DNA of 64,000 bases from Nemopilema nomurai (GCA_003864495.1 ML133387.1:1398228-1462227), one strand, 5' to 3'. Shown: positions 47,371-58,624, counted from the stretch's first letter. Made by a program: numbers and translations. Notes: generated from the sequence alone by a model not told the origin.

Positions 47371-49810
47371 TCCTGGCACCTTTCTTGCCTTTAAACAATA
47401 TTTCATGTTTTTGTTATTTTTGACGACATTCCTTTCGAAAACACAAAGATCGTTTAACTTTTCACAGTTGCTTCATTGCAAGAACAATAACATACGCATG
47501 ACGGGTATTTCCTGTTCGGATATCTGGATCAGAAAATACTATTATATCCGTTGAATTCTTCATCGACACCCATTTGCAAAAACTTTGCTTGCTCGCTTTA
47601 TGTCTGGTCTTTTGTATGTGAAAAGATTAATAAACCAAATGCACACACAATGTAGCCATCTATTTAAAACTATCACGATTGACTTCTAAACATGTGAGTC
47701 TTAGACAAAAGTTTTCAAATATGAATGAAACATAGCTAATGAGGAACGTTTAAAAATAATAAGCCTTCATATCACATTTAATGAAGTTTGATTGACAAAA
47801 TAGATTACCAATTCAATCTTGATGACATATTTACAAATATACATTCGCTATAAATGGCAATCATTTCGTAAATAAAGATGCATTTTCCAATCGAAATGAC
47901 CGGGTTTTCAGCCTCCACTGCTTATTGGTCAAGGGTTGTAAGAAGCGGTTTCGCCGTTTCGATGTTCTCTTGATACCAAATTACACTTACCCTGTCTATT
48001 TTACAAACTGAAGTAGACACCAATAGAAGGAATAGCTAAAAATAGACGGAGAAATTCAGTCGTCCATATAATATAATGTTTTCTTAGCACGACTTTGATA
48101 ACTGGCTTTGCAAAACAAATATTCGTAAAGAAGTTTTTAGTATATCCATCTTTAGTAAGCTACAGTGTTCCATTTTGTTTCACTTTCGGAGATGGAATGG
48201 AGTGAAACAAGTTTTAGGGAGAAACCCGGTCGCCTCGAGGGAAACTTCAACCAACGATAACTTCATCGGAGATCGGAAATAACTGATTATGCAATGTAAA
48301 CTGATAATTATTGTAATTTGATTCTTCAGTTTTTGGTCACACTTGCTAAGTTTTTTTAATGCCCTGGATTGTGTTTAGCGGTATTTAGGACACTTTTCAA
48401 CTTTCGTTCGTACCGTGTGAGGGTAAAAATAATCCCAGTGTCTTCCAGTTCTTCTTCTGAAGAAGATTATAACAAGCGTAATGCACACTAAATGGAAAAA
48501 TTAAAGGTCCTAGACAATGTCAATTTCTTCATCCTCTTCGTGGTCTGAATCAACCATTAGAAATTCAGACCCTGCTGTTGCAACATCGTTTTCCTCAATT
48601 TTAAACAGATAAATCTTTTTCGCTTATGATTTACAATTGGCCTTTTTAAATTTGCTTCTGCAGAAACTTTGAGGATTAAAAATAAAAATACTCACTTTGA
48701 ATTGGCTTATACGGAGGCCAAGGTAATTAAACGACCAATTATATGATAATTGTTTGTTTTTAAGTTTAGTAGATGGAAATGTATGGTGTCAATGAAATAT
48801 GCTATTGTTACTAAACTCAAATTGACGCCCTGTCCCCGTCTTTTTTAGGGACACTTATGTCAGGGAACTTCGCAGGCACGCATTCTTTTGACGTCATGTT
48901 TTGGTTATTGTTCAGTAAGTTACTAAGAAATGTATTCACACAACAGTAATTAACACTCCACCTTTTAAGTTTTGACGCACATCTATTGTCACATTTGTAA
49001 GGAGTAAACGCACCACACCCATTTTGTAAGATCTTGCATTTTGATTGGTCAAGTAGTGATAATCTTGTAACGATTTTTCGTGGGAATATTTTGAGTTCGG
49101 TAGTTTTAGATTGAAAATAAGTTGAAGAAAAGTATACGCAGAAAGTGTTGAGTTATTCGTGTCTTCTGATCGATTGCATCCTCAAGGACTAGCGAGAATT
49201 TAATATCGCTTCGGTGGTTTTTACGAAAACGAATTCAAGTTGATTTGGTGCTGTTGGGATCGCTATTTATAGCTGTGTCCCTATTCCAATGTTCAATTAT
49301 CGACGAGATCAAAAGAAGAATACGCAGTGGAAACTCACCATTACGTTCAACTCTTTAGCAACGCTTTTCCATTTTCATTACTACTGCAACCAACTTCCTT
49401 CTCTAACTAGCTTGCGTGTCTCTTCTACGAGTGGCTTTTGTGTCTCTACTACGAGCACCAATATTTACACATATTGGTAACTATAGGCTAAACAATAAGC
49501 ATTTCGAAGAGATTTCTTCTTTAGCATTAGTATTAAAATTACCTAATTACATGCTGTTATTATCAATTAGTTAATTAAAATACACTACGTGTTACTATTA
49601 CTCACGAATGTTCCCATGTGAATTTACCTAACAGGGTCTGGGCCATAACAGGCGCTAATTTTGCCATTTGCGATTAGCATCTTAAAACAAACCCAGTGCC
49701 GCAAGTGATAAACAAACATATTAACTTCAAACTAGGAAATTTGCTTTAAAAATATGTTTGGCACGTCTAGTAAGCAGAAAGATGCTTAATGAAAATCTCC
49801 TTAAAACCGT
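47371..49810. other. intergenic region upstream of TTC3
   Basis: Very AT-rich. An inverted CCAAT-type motif (GATTGGTCAAG) lies near 49040, which might serve the plus-strand candidate gene. No clear exon. Confidence 0.4.
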
Positions 49811-50160
49811 ATGAAAATTTATCCAGAGAATGTCGGAAAAAACCTAAGATTGTTTACCTCTACCGTTGCTACCAGCATCCATCTTTTTGTCACAACTGCG
49901 GCCATATTAATAAGTGTCAAATTGAGTCATTCATCTAAGACAAAATATATGGTCACTTGTAAATCAACATTTTGGGAAGATGTTTCCGGAACGCGGATCA
50001 TAAGGAAACGCTGTAACAAGGCAATGAACAGATGCTCTCAACAATCACTGGACACGGCCGGATATTTTAATCAAACCAGCTTCCGGGATAGTAACATTTT
50101 AGCATCACTGCCAGGGCTGGCGACTCCCATAAATGCGAATCGTGGGGGCATAACGGGAAG
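49811..50160 (+). CDS. hypothetical type II membrane protein, exon 1 (candidate)
   Basis: A 116-codon open frame from an ATG. Residues 17-36 (about STVATSIHLFVTTAAILISV) look like a signal anchor after a short basic N-terminus, followed by a Lys/Cys-rich part. GGGAAG|GTGATA is a usable donor in phase 2, which matches the acceptor of the candidate exon at 50642. I do not recognise the protein. Chance cannot be excluded, since there is no known homologue and start and promoter are unsupported. Confidence 0.3.
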
Positions 50161-50641
50161 GTGATAAAAGGGTTTAGTATAGGAAGCCACCCTTAATGCT
50201 CAATGCTCCACCCATAAAGACTACAACCGGTAGGCTTGAAGAATCGTGTTGATTCAACTTGGGTGACATGTGTTTCGGAAAATTTGTCATTACCCAAAGC
50301 AACCAGAATTTAGCTGTAGACATTGCATGCACAGTTGCCATCAAAGCTGCTGTTTGGAGGAGATTTAAAAAATTTAGGTAGATTTGGAAAAATTAGTCTC
50401 CACTTCTTAATATCAAATCTCTCAAATCAATATCAAATCTTCATTAAAAGCTTCTTCTTCTTCTTTTCCCAACAAACATGTCTCCATAAACAGAGCAATC
50501 TGTGACGTAATTGTAAAAATCAAGCTTATGCATGTCAAAATTTGCATAATAAGCAAACATTGAGAATTTAGTCTTTTATATTGAAAAACTTTTGATGCTT
50601 CAAAGTGGTAACTGTGTCCTTTATTTTCTTCTTTGGATTAG

Positions 50642-50780
50642 AAAGGACATTGAGAAGGCTGTAGAAGAATATAAGGGCTGGGTTTACAAAATGCACGAAG
50701 AGATGGGAGGAGATGACAAGATCTGGTGCAAAGAAGTCAAAAATTCCAATTTGCCAGCCCTCCACAGAACCATCTTTTAG
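50642..50780 (+). CDS. hypothetical protein, terminal exon candidate
   Basis: After the acceptor TTCTTTGGATTAG comes a 45-residue open frame ending in TAG: DIEKAVEEYKGWVYKMHEEM, then GGDDKIWCKEVKNSNLPALH. The composition is clearly protein-like (amphipathic charged helix with Trp and Tyr). It joins the 49811-50160 exon in phase. No family recognised and no nearby AATAAA. Confidence 0.35.
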
Positions 50781-51549
50781 TCAGGGCAGCATGACTTATC
50801 GGGTAACAGATAGCAATTTTGGCAACCAATGCCCTTTGACCTATTGACCTGATGACCTATTCACCTATTCTTGGATGGTTGTGCGTCATCTCCCAGTACC
50901 AGGGGTGGGCCCAGAGTAAAAAATGACGCTCTTACTTCAACATGGAGGAGGGTGGGTTTGGACGTGGCTTCTTGATATTTTATAAGCAACGCCCAATCCA
51001 GTCATTTTGGTTATGTGACAACTCTGAAATTTCGACTAGAAGGTAGAAACTATTCATTATTCGTGAAACGATGGGCACATTGTAACGACACAGGGTTCCC
51101 TTACGGACAGTATCACGTGACAATTGCACCATTGCGCTGTGATTGCATCAGCGTCTGTAAAGATGCTTTATGTATTACATAATTATTATTCAAGGTTTGC
51201 TCAGGTTATATAGAGGGTTGTTTCATAAGTTAGGGGTAGGCTTGTCGAAAGTTTTGCCGTACTGCTAGGGGCTCTGTCGCTAGTTTTGTCGTGTCTGTTG
51301 AAGCCGTGTCGTTATTTGTCGAACTTGCTGTTGGCCGCTAGTCGTATCATTGCCATAAAAAGGAGAATTTTGATCTTATCCGCCGTTGCCGTATTTTTGA
51401 GAATTTCTGCCAACAAAGAACTCACGTTTGTAAAACCCACCTTTTAAGAGGTTTTACAACATTGAACAGGCCTAGATGTGAGTATTTAATAGTTCTTATT
51501 TCTGCTCTTTGGGAAATATTACGAAGAGGACTAATAAGAATTATCTTAC
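50781..51549. other. no feature recognised
   Basis: No coding signal or repeat identified. Confidence 0.4.
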
Positions 51550-51686
51550 CGAATCGTTGAACTTTGGAGAATATCGCCGAGAGAAGAGTCTTGACGTATG
51601 TTCTTGACTTCCTTGGTACATAGTGGGTCTGGTACCCAGGGTAGGATTGTACAAAGACGACTGAGAATGACTGACTTTCGTGGCAT
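51550..51686 (-). CDS. possible first exon of an unknown minus-strand transcript
   Basis: Starts MPRKSVILSRLCTILPWVPD and stays open for 45 codons to a strong donor, ATTCG|GTAAGATAA. It may be a coding first exon, or an alternative 5' exon of TTC3 4.3 kb upstream of the main one. A palindromic ACCCTGGGTACC motif inside hints that part of it is repeat-derived. Confidence 0.25.
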
Positions 51687-51971
51687 TGCGGGTGAATTTT
51701 TACAGCAGTAAAAATTAATTAAGAAGAAGTGAAAAGTCACGGAACAATGGAAGTCCACTCCAAACACTTTTGTTTTATTAGCCAACTGTCAATGTGAAAT
51801 ATGCCTTTTAAACCTTTTTCTATGATTTTGGTCTTTATTGCCCTCGCGCTTCTCTATGGCCTCCCCCCTTGCCGAATAACCCCTAAGCGCCCCTGAGTAA
51901 AAACGTATTTGCCATCAAAAAGATTCGATGAAGAAACAAGGGGCGATGCAAGATCGCTAGAGACCAAACAC

Positions 51972-52226
51972 TGTCTGGTCTGGGCCCTAGTAGTGTAGTC
52001 TGGACCCGAACGCGGCCTAATGGACACATTAACCCTATTCAATCTGATTCCTTTTGTATTCACTTCATTCGTTTTTTTCGTTTCGCATTCGTTTCGTTTC
52101 TTTCGTTCCGTATTACACGTTCGGCAACCTACGCTTTCTACGTTTTCACGTGTATGATACAGTATCGTTTCCGAAAATATGTCAAGTTATAGTTACGAAT
52201 CATTGTCTCTCTCTCTGTTCTTCACA
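51972..52226 (+). mobile_element. solo LTR or LTR fragment, BEL/Pao-like
   Basis: Starts TGTCTGGTCTGGGCCCTAGT and ends CTCTCTGTTCTTCACA. It matches the LTR at 57231-57438 at both ends (TCTGGGCCCTAGTA...GTCTGGACCC and CTTTGTATTCA...) with a different middle. A second short copy of the LTR end is at 52301-52321. No clean target site duplication. Confidence 0.6.
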
Positions 52227-52287
52227 GTTGTAAAGAAAACTTTCACTGTATCAGCATCCATCTGGCTTTCCGAATAGTAAAACCATG
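52227..52287 (+). repeat. dispersed repeat fragment, shared with 59291-59350
   Basis: GTTGTAAAGAAAACTTTCAC and TAGCATCCATCTGG-type sequence recurs at 59291-59350 with about 85-90 % identity by eye. The LTR fragment above sits against one edge of it. Confidence 0.7.
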
Positions 52288-52876
52288 ACAGGTTCATATT
52301 TGTCTCTCTATGTGCTTCACAAAACAGTTGCTGCCATCGTTTCGATAAAAATTGACCATAACAACCCAGGTAGTTTTCCGGCCAGCCAGAATCAGATCCT
52401 TGATTAGATATGATAGAGCTTTGATTCTTCCAGGAACTTCATCATATCGTGCACCTGTGCAATGGCACGAAGTTGTTATTCGCCAGCCCTCATTGCCACG
52501 TTGCATTGAATTTATTTTCGAGTTCCCACCTATTCATTGGTTAAAAATGCAAATTCTTCACTGTTATTGGCTGACAGTCACTTAATTTATTCCAAGGATG
52601 AAACAATTCGTCCAGGGTGAGGATTAAAATCTCTTGCAAGCTTGCTGGAGACATGCTCCTCCGCACTATTGAGGCTATGTAGGCAGTCTGACGATGACTT
52701 GGTCACCATCTCAGGGGAATTCAAGGTAGTCAATAATTGTCTGGCGGGTAAAGTTAGATATATAAAACTTGTATCTACAAGTTTTAATTTTTGAGAAAAA
52801 CGGATCGGCCCCGACAGTACAACTCTTCAATCTTCCAACTATTTGCCTTCTGAAGTTACCGCACGATCATATGCAG

Positions 52877-53029
52877 CGAAAATGCGAAGAAAATCCTGAG
52901 AATGAAGCTGAGACTCCCATGAACAATGAAACTGCTATTTTGGAAGAGTTGAACAACAATCTTTCAGCAAATGTCCATTTTCGTCCAAAGTCTGGACTCA
53001 GTCTTGGAGGAGTTACCAACAAGACTTAA
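52877..53029 (+). CDS. hypothetical protein, terminal exon candidate
   Basis: After an ATGCAG acceptor, a 50-codon frame runs to TAA: RKCEENPENEAETPMNNETA, then ILEELNNNLSANVHFRP and KSGLSLGGV. An AATAAA lies 110 nt past the stop, consistent with a last exon. It could belong with the 49.8-50.8 kb exons only if 50780 is not the true end. No family recognised. Confidence 0.3.
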   Translation, partial: RKCEENPENEAETPMNNETAILEELNNNLSANVHFRPKSGLSLGGVTNKT

Positions 53030-53139
53030 TCAAAAAACCAGAATTGAAATACAGCAAGTCAAATGTGGTTTGAATATAGAATACCATCCCAACTGACACA
53101 GGAGACTATCCAACCAAAAAATGTTTTGGTGTTCGTTAC

Positions 53140-53145
53140 AATAAA
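53140..53145 (+). terminator. candidate poly(A) signal, plus strand
   Basis: AATAAA 110 nt after the TAA of the preceding candidate exon. Confidence 0.4.
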
Positions 53146-53964
53146 ATATTATTAGAAACTTCTTGATTGATGGATACATTTATTGGAAAAGATCCCTTCG
53201 CTTTCCATGACTGAATTGAGAAACGAATTGAAAAAATTGGCTCATAATTGAGAGTTCCACACTGGCGAATATCCAGGCTGGCATGTTTACATAGTGAAAG
53301 TAGAATATTATAGACTTGAACCATCACTAAAATACTAAAACTACGGTAAAACATTTGAACCGCTTCAACTTCGATGTCTCTCATATTCAGCCCTCTTCTG
53401 ATTTATCATCTACGAACATCCCCAATAGAATATAAACATTATTTTCATTCAGTAGCCATGCCTAGTTGTCATGGAACAGAACCAAAATTTAAATTTAAAC
53501 ATTTTCTTAAATCACCCCATCCATTCTTGGCTTCGTGTGGAAAATTGCGAGAACCGATTTTTTTAAAGCACTGTATCACTGTGCTTGTAGGCTTTATTTT
53601 AACCATCCCCTTTTGCCGATTTCAATTTGTCTTTTGGATCAATAGGAGTATCAGGACAGTAGGTCTTTACGGCGAATGTTTAGTCAGCTTTTAAAAAGCT
53701 GTGTAAGTACATCATGGCTTTCGTTGTAGCAACAACATTATCCGAATGGTACAGTATAGGTCTATAAAATATCCTTTATTCTGGCGGCAGATATATCAAA
53801 CTCTGGGAATTTTAAGTAAAAACTAAAAACCACTTTTACTGTACACAAAGGGTGGTCAAGGATTTCGATTTTGTATAATCAGACTAAGTCATCTTTCATT
53901 GTATTGTTAAAGCTTTATAATTATTAGCCTGTAAGATGGACAGATTCATGTAAATATCTCAATT
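53146..53964. other. gap between two convergent 3' ends
   Basis: A 106-codon plus-strand frame (53374-53694) has no resemblance to known proteins; otherwise nothing. Confidence 0.4.
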
Positions 53965-53970
53965 TTTATT
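53965..53970 (-). terminator. candidate SLC26A11 poly(A) signal
   Basis: AATAAA on the minus strand, about 265 nt past the stop codon. Confidence 0.5.
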
Positions 53971-54235
53971 AATAGACGAAAACCAAGGTATGAACAGTTT
54001 TTCAAAAACGCCATTAACCAACAATGATTACACAACAGTGTTAACACAAAAAGTCAACAATTTGTCGACTCCATCAATACTGAATGTTAAAAACACAAGT
54101 AAATTCAAAACAGTCCTATATAAGTAGTGCCAAAAGTCGATTTGTCACTACAGTGCATACACTATTGGAATACCCACTTTGAAATTTATATCTGCATTTA
54201 CTTCCTACACCTAGATCAAAGAAAAACACTAGATT

Positions 54236-54885
54236 TTACACGTTACTTTCATAGCACAGGTAAGCCTCTTCTTCCGAATCAACTTTGCTAGCTTTATCAT
54301 CCTGCAGAATAAGGCCGGATTTTGTCAATACTTTCTCCACTTTCGAGTCAATTTCATTAACAATGGTTACCATGATCCCCTGCCCCCTTAGCTCGCCAAT
54401 TTCCTTGGCCAATCTTGATCCTGCAGTCACATCGACCTCAAACACATCTGATAAATCAATGTTTACATGCTTGATGTCTGCACCTTCTCTACCGTCCGAC
54501 TGTGTTAAGAGACTGCGTAGGCGCTTAATGATACTCTCTGTGCTTGGAAACAACAGGTCTCCTTTTATGGTCAAGTTTAAAACATGGCCTCCGACTTGTT
54601 CAGCTAAAAGAACAGGCCTCATCTGCTTGTGCAGAATGTAGCATAGATTCGTTAGCATTCCAGCTACGAGGCCAGCCTCTATCTCATAGAAGCATGCGCA
54701 AAAGGATACCAGATAGGGAACCAGTTCTTTTCGGTTACTGTTCCAAAGCGTACGCGGCATCGCCAAATCAACCATACTCAGAACCGAGGCTGCTATCATC
54801 GCACAGAGAGCAGAAATGGGAATGTACTGAAAAACGGGGGTAATGAATTCCAACGCCATTATGACAAGGACTGCACTGAAAACTC
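54236..54885 (-). CDS. SLC26A11: SLC26A11 exon 3: last spans and STAS domain
   Basis: 650 nt from TTTGCTTTCTAG to TAA. It has FQYIPISALCAMI, the ELVPYLVSFCACFYEIEAGL span and the STAS domain. The tail ends CYESNV, too short to judge as a PDZ ligand. Confidence 0.92.
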
Positions 54886-56807
54886 CTAGAAAGCAAATGA
54901 AAGTTTGAGGTAGAAGCGAAACAGTCGAGCGCAGCAAAACAAATTTGAGGGCAGGGGGAGATACGGCCTCACGAAGTATGAATTACAACACAAGCAATGT
55001 CTTAATGGATATCTTCATGTTCTGCTCTTAGTGGAAAAATGGTGTTACTAGGGAGGTAAGAATGGAAAAAATACAATTTATGCCAGTGGGTGCTCATAGG
55101 ATCAACACGGTTCCAATTGATATTGAGTTAACATACCAATTGCAAAAAGACAATTCCTTTATGGGTATTGAAGACTGTGGATGGAAGTCGAGTAAAGAGT
55201 TGCAATAACCAGCTACCTAAGCCCTGTTTTACCCCCGGGAAATTTTCGACAAAACATTCATCACTAGTTAAGGCTTTACCTGATAACGGGGAGGCAGCCC
55301 CACTCACATTATTGACCACAGATCTGCCAAAGCTGCCCGTGATGGGAAAGGCTTGAAAAAACGAAGAAATGATGTTGCTGGCGCCAATGGCAACTAGCTC
55401 TTGCGATGAATCGACCTCGTAGTTGCTTCTGGTGCCCAAAGCTTTGCCTATTGCAATGCTTTCTAGAAACATTATCAACGGCAAAGCTCCGATTCCAGGA
55501 CCAAGAGATACCACAACATCTTTCACGCTCATTGTTCGGTTTGCAGAAATACCAGTCGGCTGCAATGGGTTCTAAAACCAGGAAACAAATATCAAAAGTG
55601 AAACCCACAATATTCGTTTTCTTGTTTTTTTTGTCAGGCCTAAATTTGTGCAGCTGCATTAAAGATTATTACAAGTGCATGACAATTATTTCGGTATGCC
55701 TCAATACCTAAACATTGACAGTAACGAATAAAACTTAAGATAAGTTAAAAGAGTATTTCAAAATTGACAATTCGGAGTTAGACTTCTAGGAAAATAGAAG
55801 TGATGAAGGAAATCATTTTCTGGATGCAACAGGAAATGGACAATTTACTTCAATTCCTATCTAGAGGATGAAGGAAGCTTCGCAAGTCTATATCTGCTAT
55901 TTACAACATCTATAACTGTGATATAAACAACATCTTCACCTTAGACTATAGATGAAATACGCGAACTTTGAAGTTACTAGCTTTTGATGGCAGAAGTGCT
56001 TACCTCGACTCGTGGGAACCCCCTTGGTAGCTTTCCAACCAGTATAAAAACGTCAGGATGCCCTGAGATATACAAAAGATACGACGAAATTGTTGCAACT
56101 ACAACAACAATTATATTTTTGCTGATATTTAGAATTCTGAAGACTCTGGCTTTAGTTCTTGTTTGTTTATCATCCTTTCGACGGTTGCGACTTTCTAGCG
56201 CGTTGCATAACATCAATATCAAAAAGCAGGTTACTCCAAGTAGAGAATCGGCAAGCCTTGATTGCTTAATGTTCGTAAGAATGTGCCGTAAACGAAGAAA
56301 AAAGGGCCTAGGCCCTGAGGGAAGTCCTAAAACATCTTGGAACAGGTTGACTGTCAATGAAATGCTTGTTGCGGAAATGAAGCCACTGAAGACTGGTGCG
56401 GATACAAACCGCACAATGAAGCCCATTTGCAAAAGGCCAGCGAGAAGCAAAATTGCTCCAGTTACGAAGGCCATGATTGTCGCAATTCGGGGCTCCGACA
56501 GGACATTATAGCGTCCTGTTGCCAAGGCAGCCAACAGTGTCGGGCCTACGTTGATGTCTCTGCTTGTGCCAAGTAAACAGTAAACAAATGGTCCTGAGAA
56601 TGAGGAATAAAGGCCGTAATGTGGTGGGAGGCCAGCAACAGTAGCCAATGCCAGGGACTGGGGCACAACCACGAAGCCGACAACAATACCAGCAATGATG
56701 TCCGCTTGAAGTTTTCGAATGTTGTAGTTCGGTAGCCATTGCGTCACGGGAAGCTTGTTTGCCAATAGGTGCCGGCAGAATTTGCTGCATGCAGGATTGT
56801 GTAGCAT
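54236..56807 (-). CDS. SLC26A11: SLC26A11-like anion transporter (whole gene, 3 exons)
   Basis: Exons 56004-56807, 55280-55571 and 54236-54885 join in phase (0, then 1) to give 581 residues; human SLC26A11 is about 606. SLC26 proteins move sulfate, chloride, bicarbonate and other anions across membranes; mammalian A11 is found in plasma membrane and lysosomes. The transporter signature is at residues 61-84 (PPHYGLYSSFSGPFVYCLLG then TSRD). Hydrophobic segments fill residues 37-455, and a STAS domain follows at about 465-565 with VNIDLSDVFEVDVTAGSRL. The N-terminal motif LPNYNIRKLQADIIAGIVVG and the pattern of all three exons match A11 better than other SLC26 members. Nothing is missing that I can see. 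Confidence 0.93.
55280..55571 (-). CDS. SLC26A11: SLC26A11 exon 2: core transport domain
   Basis: 292 nt between TGGTTTTAG and TCAG|GTAAAG. It contains IMFLESIAIGKALG, SSQELVAIGASNI and AFPITGSFGRSVVN, the most conserved part of the SLC26 core. The first codon is AAC. Confidence 0.93.
56004..56807 (-). CDS. SLC26A11: SLC26A11 exon 1: N-terminus and first transmembrane spans
   Basis: 268 codons from the first ATG in frame, phase 0 at the donor CGAG|GTAAGC. Holds the SLC26 signature and the RPFFLRLRHI segment found in A11. The start is the only in-frame ATG close to the expected N-terminus; a 5' UTR exon cannot be excluded. Confidence 0.92.
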
Positions 56808-57127
56808 TGCGAAAGTATACTCTGCTCGTTTGAAGGAACCAGACGCTGATAGACTGTTGATAGACTGTTGATGAGAAGTCCTAATGCTTTTTACCAGCCA
56901 ACGTATCGAGCAACGTGGGAAGATGACATCTGCTTGGCCGCTTATCGATCCTCTGTTATCACTGAAAAATGAATTAGCACTCTTCTTACTGCTTGTCAGT
57001 GCAAGTGAATTGGCAGATAATTATTGGAGTATATTTGTTAAGTGCTTTGTTGTCGAGGAATTGAAGTTTCTCGAGAAGGCGCGTCTGCTAAGGTCACAAA
57101 GTGCCCGCAAAGTGCGTCGAGAATTAC
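56808..57127. other. SLC26A11 upstream region
   Basis: No clear TATA or CpG island; a short direct repeat TGATAGACTGT lies just before the start codon (56846-56873). Probably promoter and 5' UTR. Confidence 0.35.
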
Positions 57128-57230
57128 TAAAGCCCTGTCCACACTACACAAACCAATCCAGGTTCGCCCTAGGTTTTAGCTAACCCAGGTTAGATTTTGG
57201 TGTGTAGACACAACTAACCTGGGTTCGCCC

Positions 57231-57601
57231 TGTCAAGTACTGGAGTCTGGGCCCTAGTACCGGGGTCTGGACCCTAACGGACGCTTACACATATTAATAC
57301 TAATCCCCTTTGTATTCATTCGTATTCGTTTTCGTTCACCATTCGTTTTCGCTCCGTTCGACACGTTGTGTCACCCACGTTTACCTATAATATGACAAGT
57401 TTATAGCAACAAACCATCGTCTCTCTCTGTGCTTCACATTTTGGTGCCGTGACCAGGATTTTGGTTATTTTTACACCAATTCGCATCTCGTTGAATTAAT
57501 CATGCCGAAGACGTCCTTCGAGAAGCTCCAAGCAGAGAGGAGACAATTACGCCGAGCGTTCACCCGAACCTACGATGAAGCGTCTCTCTCTGTGCTTCAC
57601 A
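57231..57601 (+). mobile_element. internally deleted LTR retrotransposon, BEL/Pao-like
   Basis: A 208-bp LTR (57231-57438, TGTCAAG...TTCACA) is followed by a primer binding site TGGTGCCGTGACC (57442-57454) and the first 27 or so codons of a gag-like frame (57502-57582). The sequence then jumps directly into the last 21 bp of a second LTR (57581-57601). A perfect 5-bp target duplication, CGCCC, flanks it (57226-57230 and 57602-57606). The body with gag remainder and pol is gone. BEL/Pao assignment is from the primer site, TSD length and the basic gag start; it is inference. Confidence 0.75.
57442..57454 (+). other. LTR element primer binding site
   Basis: TGGTGCCGTGACC three bases after the LTR end, complementary to a tRNA 3' end finishing ...GCACCA. 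The tRNA is not identified. Confidence 0.7.
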
Positions 57602-58025
57602 CGCCCTGGGTTAGTTTAACCCATCTCCAGAGGTGGGTTCGACCCAGGTTAGTGTTCTGAATTTCTAGTGTGGACACAAAACCTGGGGCGAACCTGGGTT
57701 AGTTTATTTAACGCATGCGCACATTTGAATGTGTTTTCATTTTGCGCGCTGAAGAATAAGATGCATTGTCAGGAAAAATATTTTGGACAAAATACAATAA
57801 ACTGCGACTTCGGCAACTTCCATCTTGATCTTGTTTGTGGAAGATTTGTTTTGTTGTCGTTGTTTTGTTGTTGTTGTAATTTAACTACGCATGCGTAGCA
57901 TCAGCTAACCTGGGTTCGCCCCGGCTTTGTGTCCACATTACAAAACATAAAAATCAAGTGTGGACAAAACAGGGTTCGCCCTGGGTTAGTTTTTTTTAAT
58001 TAAATATAGTGTGGACAGGGCTTTA

Positions 58026-58561
58026 CACTCTACTTAAAGATGCACTTTCGATAAGTTCGGCACGATGAGTGTTTGCAGTGCAGGAAGACGAGGGATTAAA
58101 CTACTGCAATGAGCATTGATAATTAACTACAGCTGTTGTCTTGAAAACCCAGTTTTAACATGAAAAAACTTTCATTTTCTCGTTCTTCTAAAATAATTGC
58201 AATGAATTAATGTATTAATCTTGAGATTGCGGAGGAGCAGCCCTCCCTTTTCCATACAGTGTTGCCATACTTGGGATTTTATCCAAAGATCTTGGGAAAT
58301 TCTAAATGTGTTGGGTTTTTTAATGGGATCCTTTTAGCGAAAAAACCTTGGGACGAAATCTTTGGATTCTTTTCGGATCAGTTGTAAGAGGCCTGCAAAA
58401 CTTTACGACACTGCAAAACTAATTAAGAGGGTCGCAAAATCGGTATAAAATTTAGTTATTTTACTCGCTAAGAAAGACGAAATGTTAGAGATTGGTTTAC
58501 ATTTAAATATTTAAAAAAACCTTGATTTTTCAAGAAAAACCATTGCATTTTGGGATTCTTG
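58026..58561. other. no feature recognised
   Basis: AT-rich, no gene or repeat apart from chance frames. Confidence 0.4.
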
Positions 58562-58624
58562 AAGCCTCGTATCGGATATTTCAGAACATTGCAGGGAAAG
58601 TGGTTTATAAAGTCAGGCTGCGCT

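Larger units (their letters stand above)
57128..58025. mobile_element. TIR element (MITE-like) interrupted by an LTR element
   Basis: Perfect 19-bp terminal inverted repeats, TAAAGCCCTGTCCACACTA at the left and its reverse complement at the right. The interior is made of many copies of AACCTGGGTTCGCCC in both directions and has no coding capacity. Bases 57226-57606 are a later LTR insertion. Confidence 0.85.

Noticed and set aside
54285..54843. Plus-strand frames of 118 and 99 codons
   Set aside because: Antisense shadows of SLC26A11 exon 3.
55984..56511. 175-codon plus-strand frame
   Set aside because: Antisense shadow of SLC26A11 exon 1, which has the clear family match.
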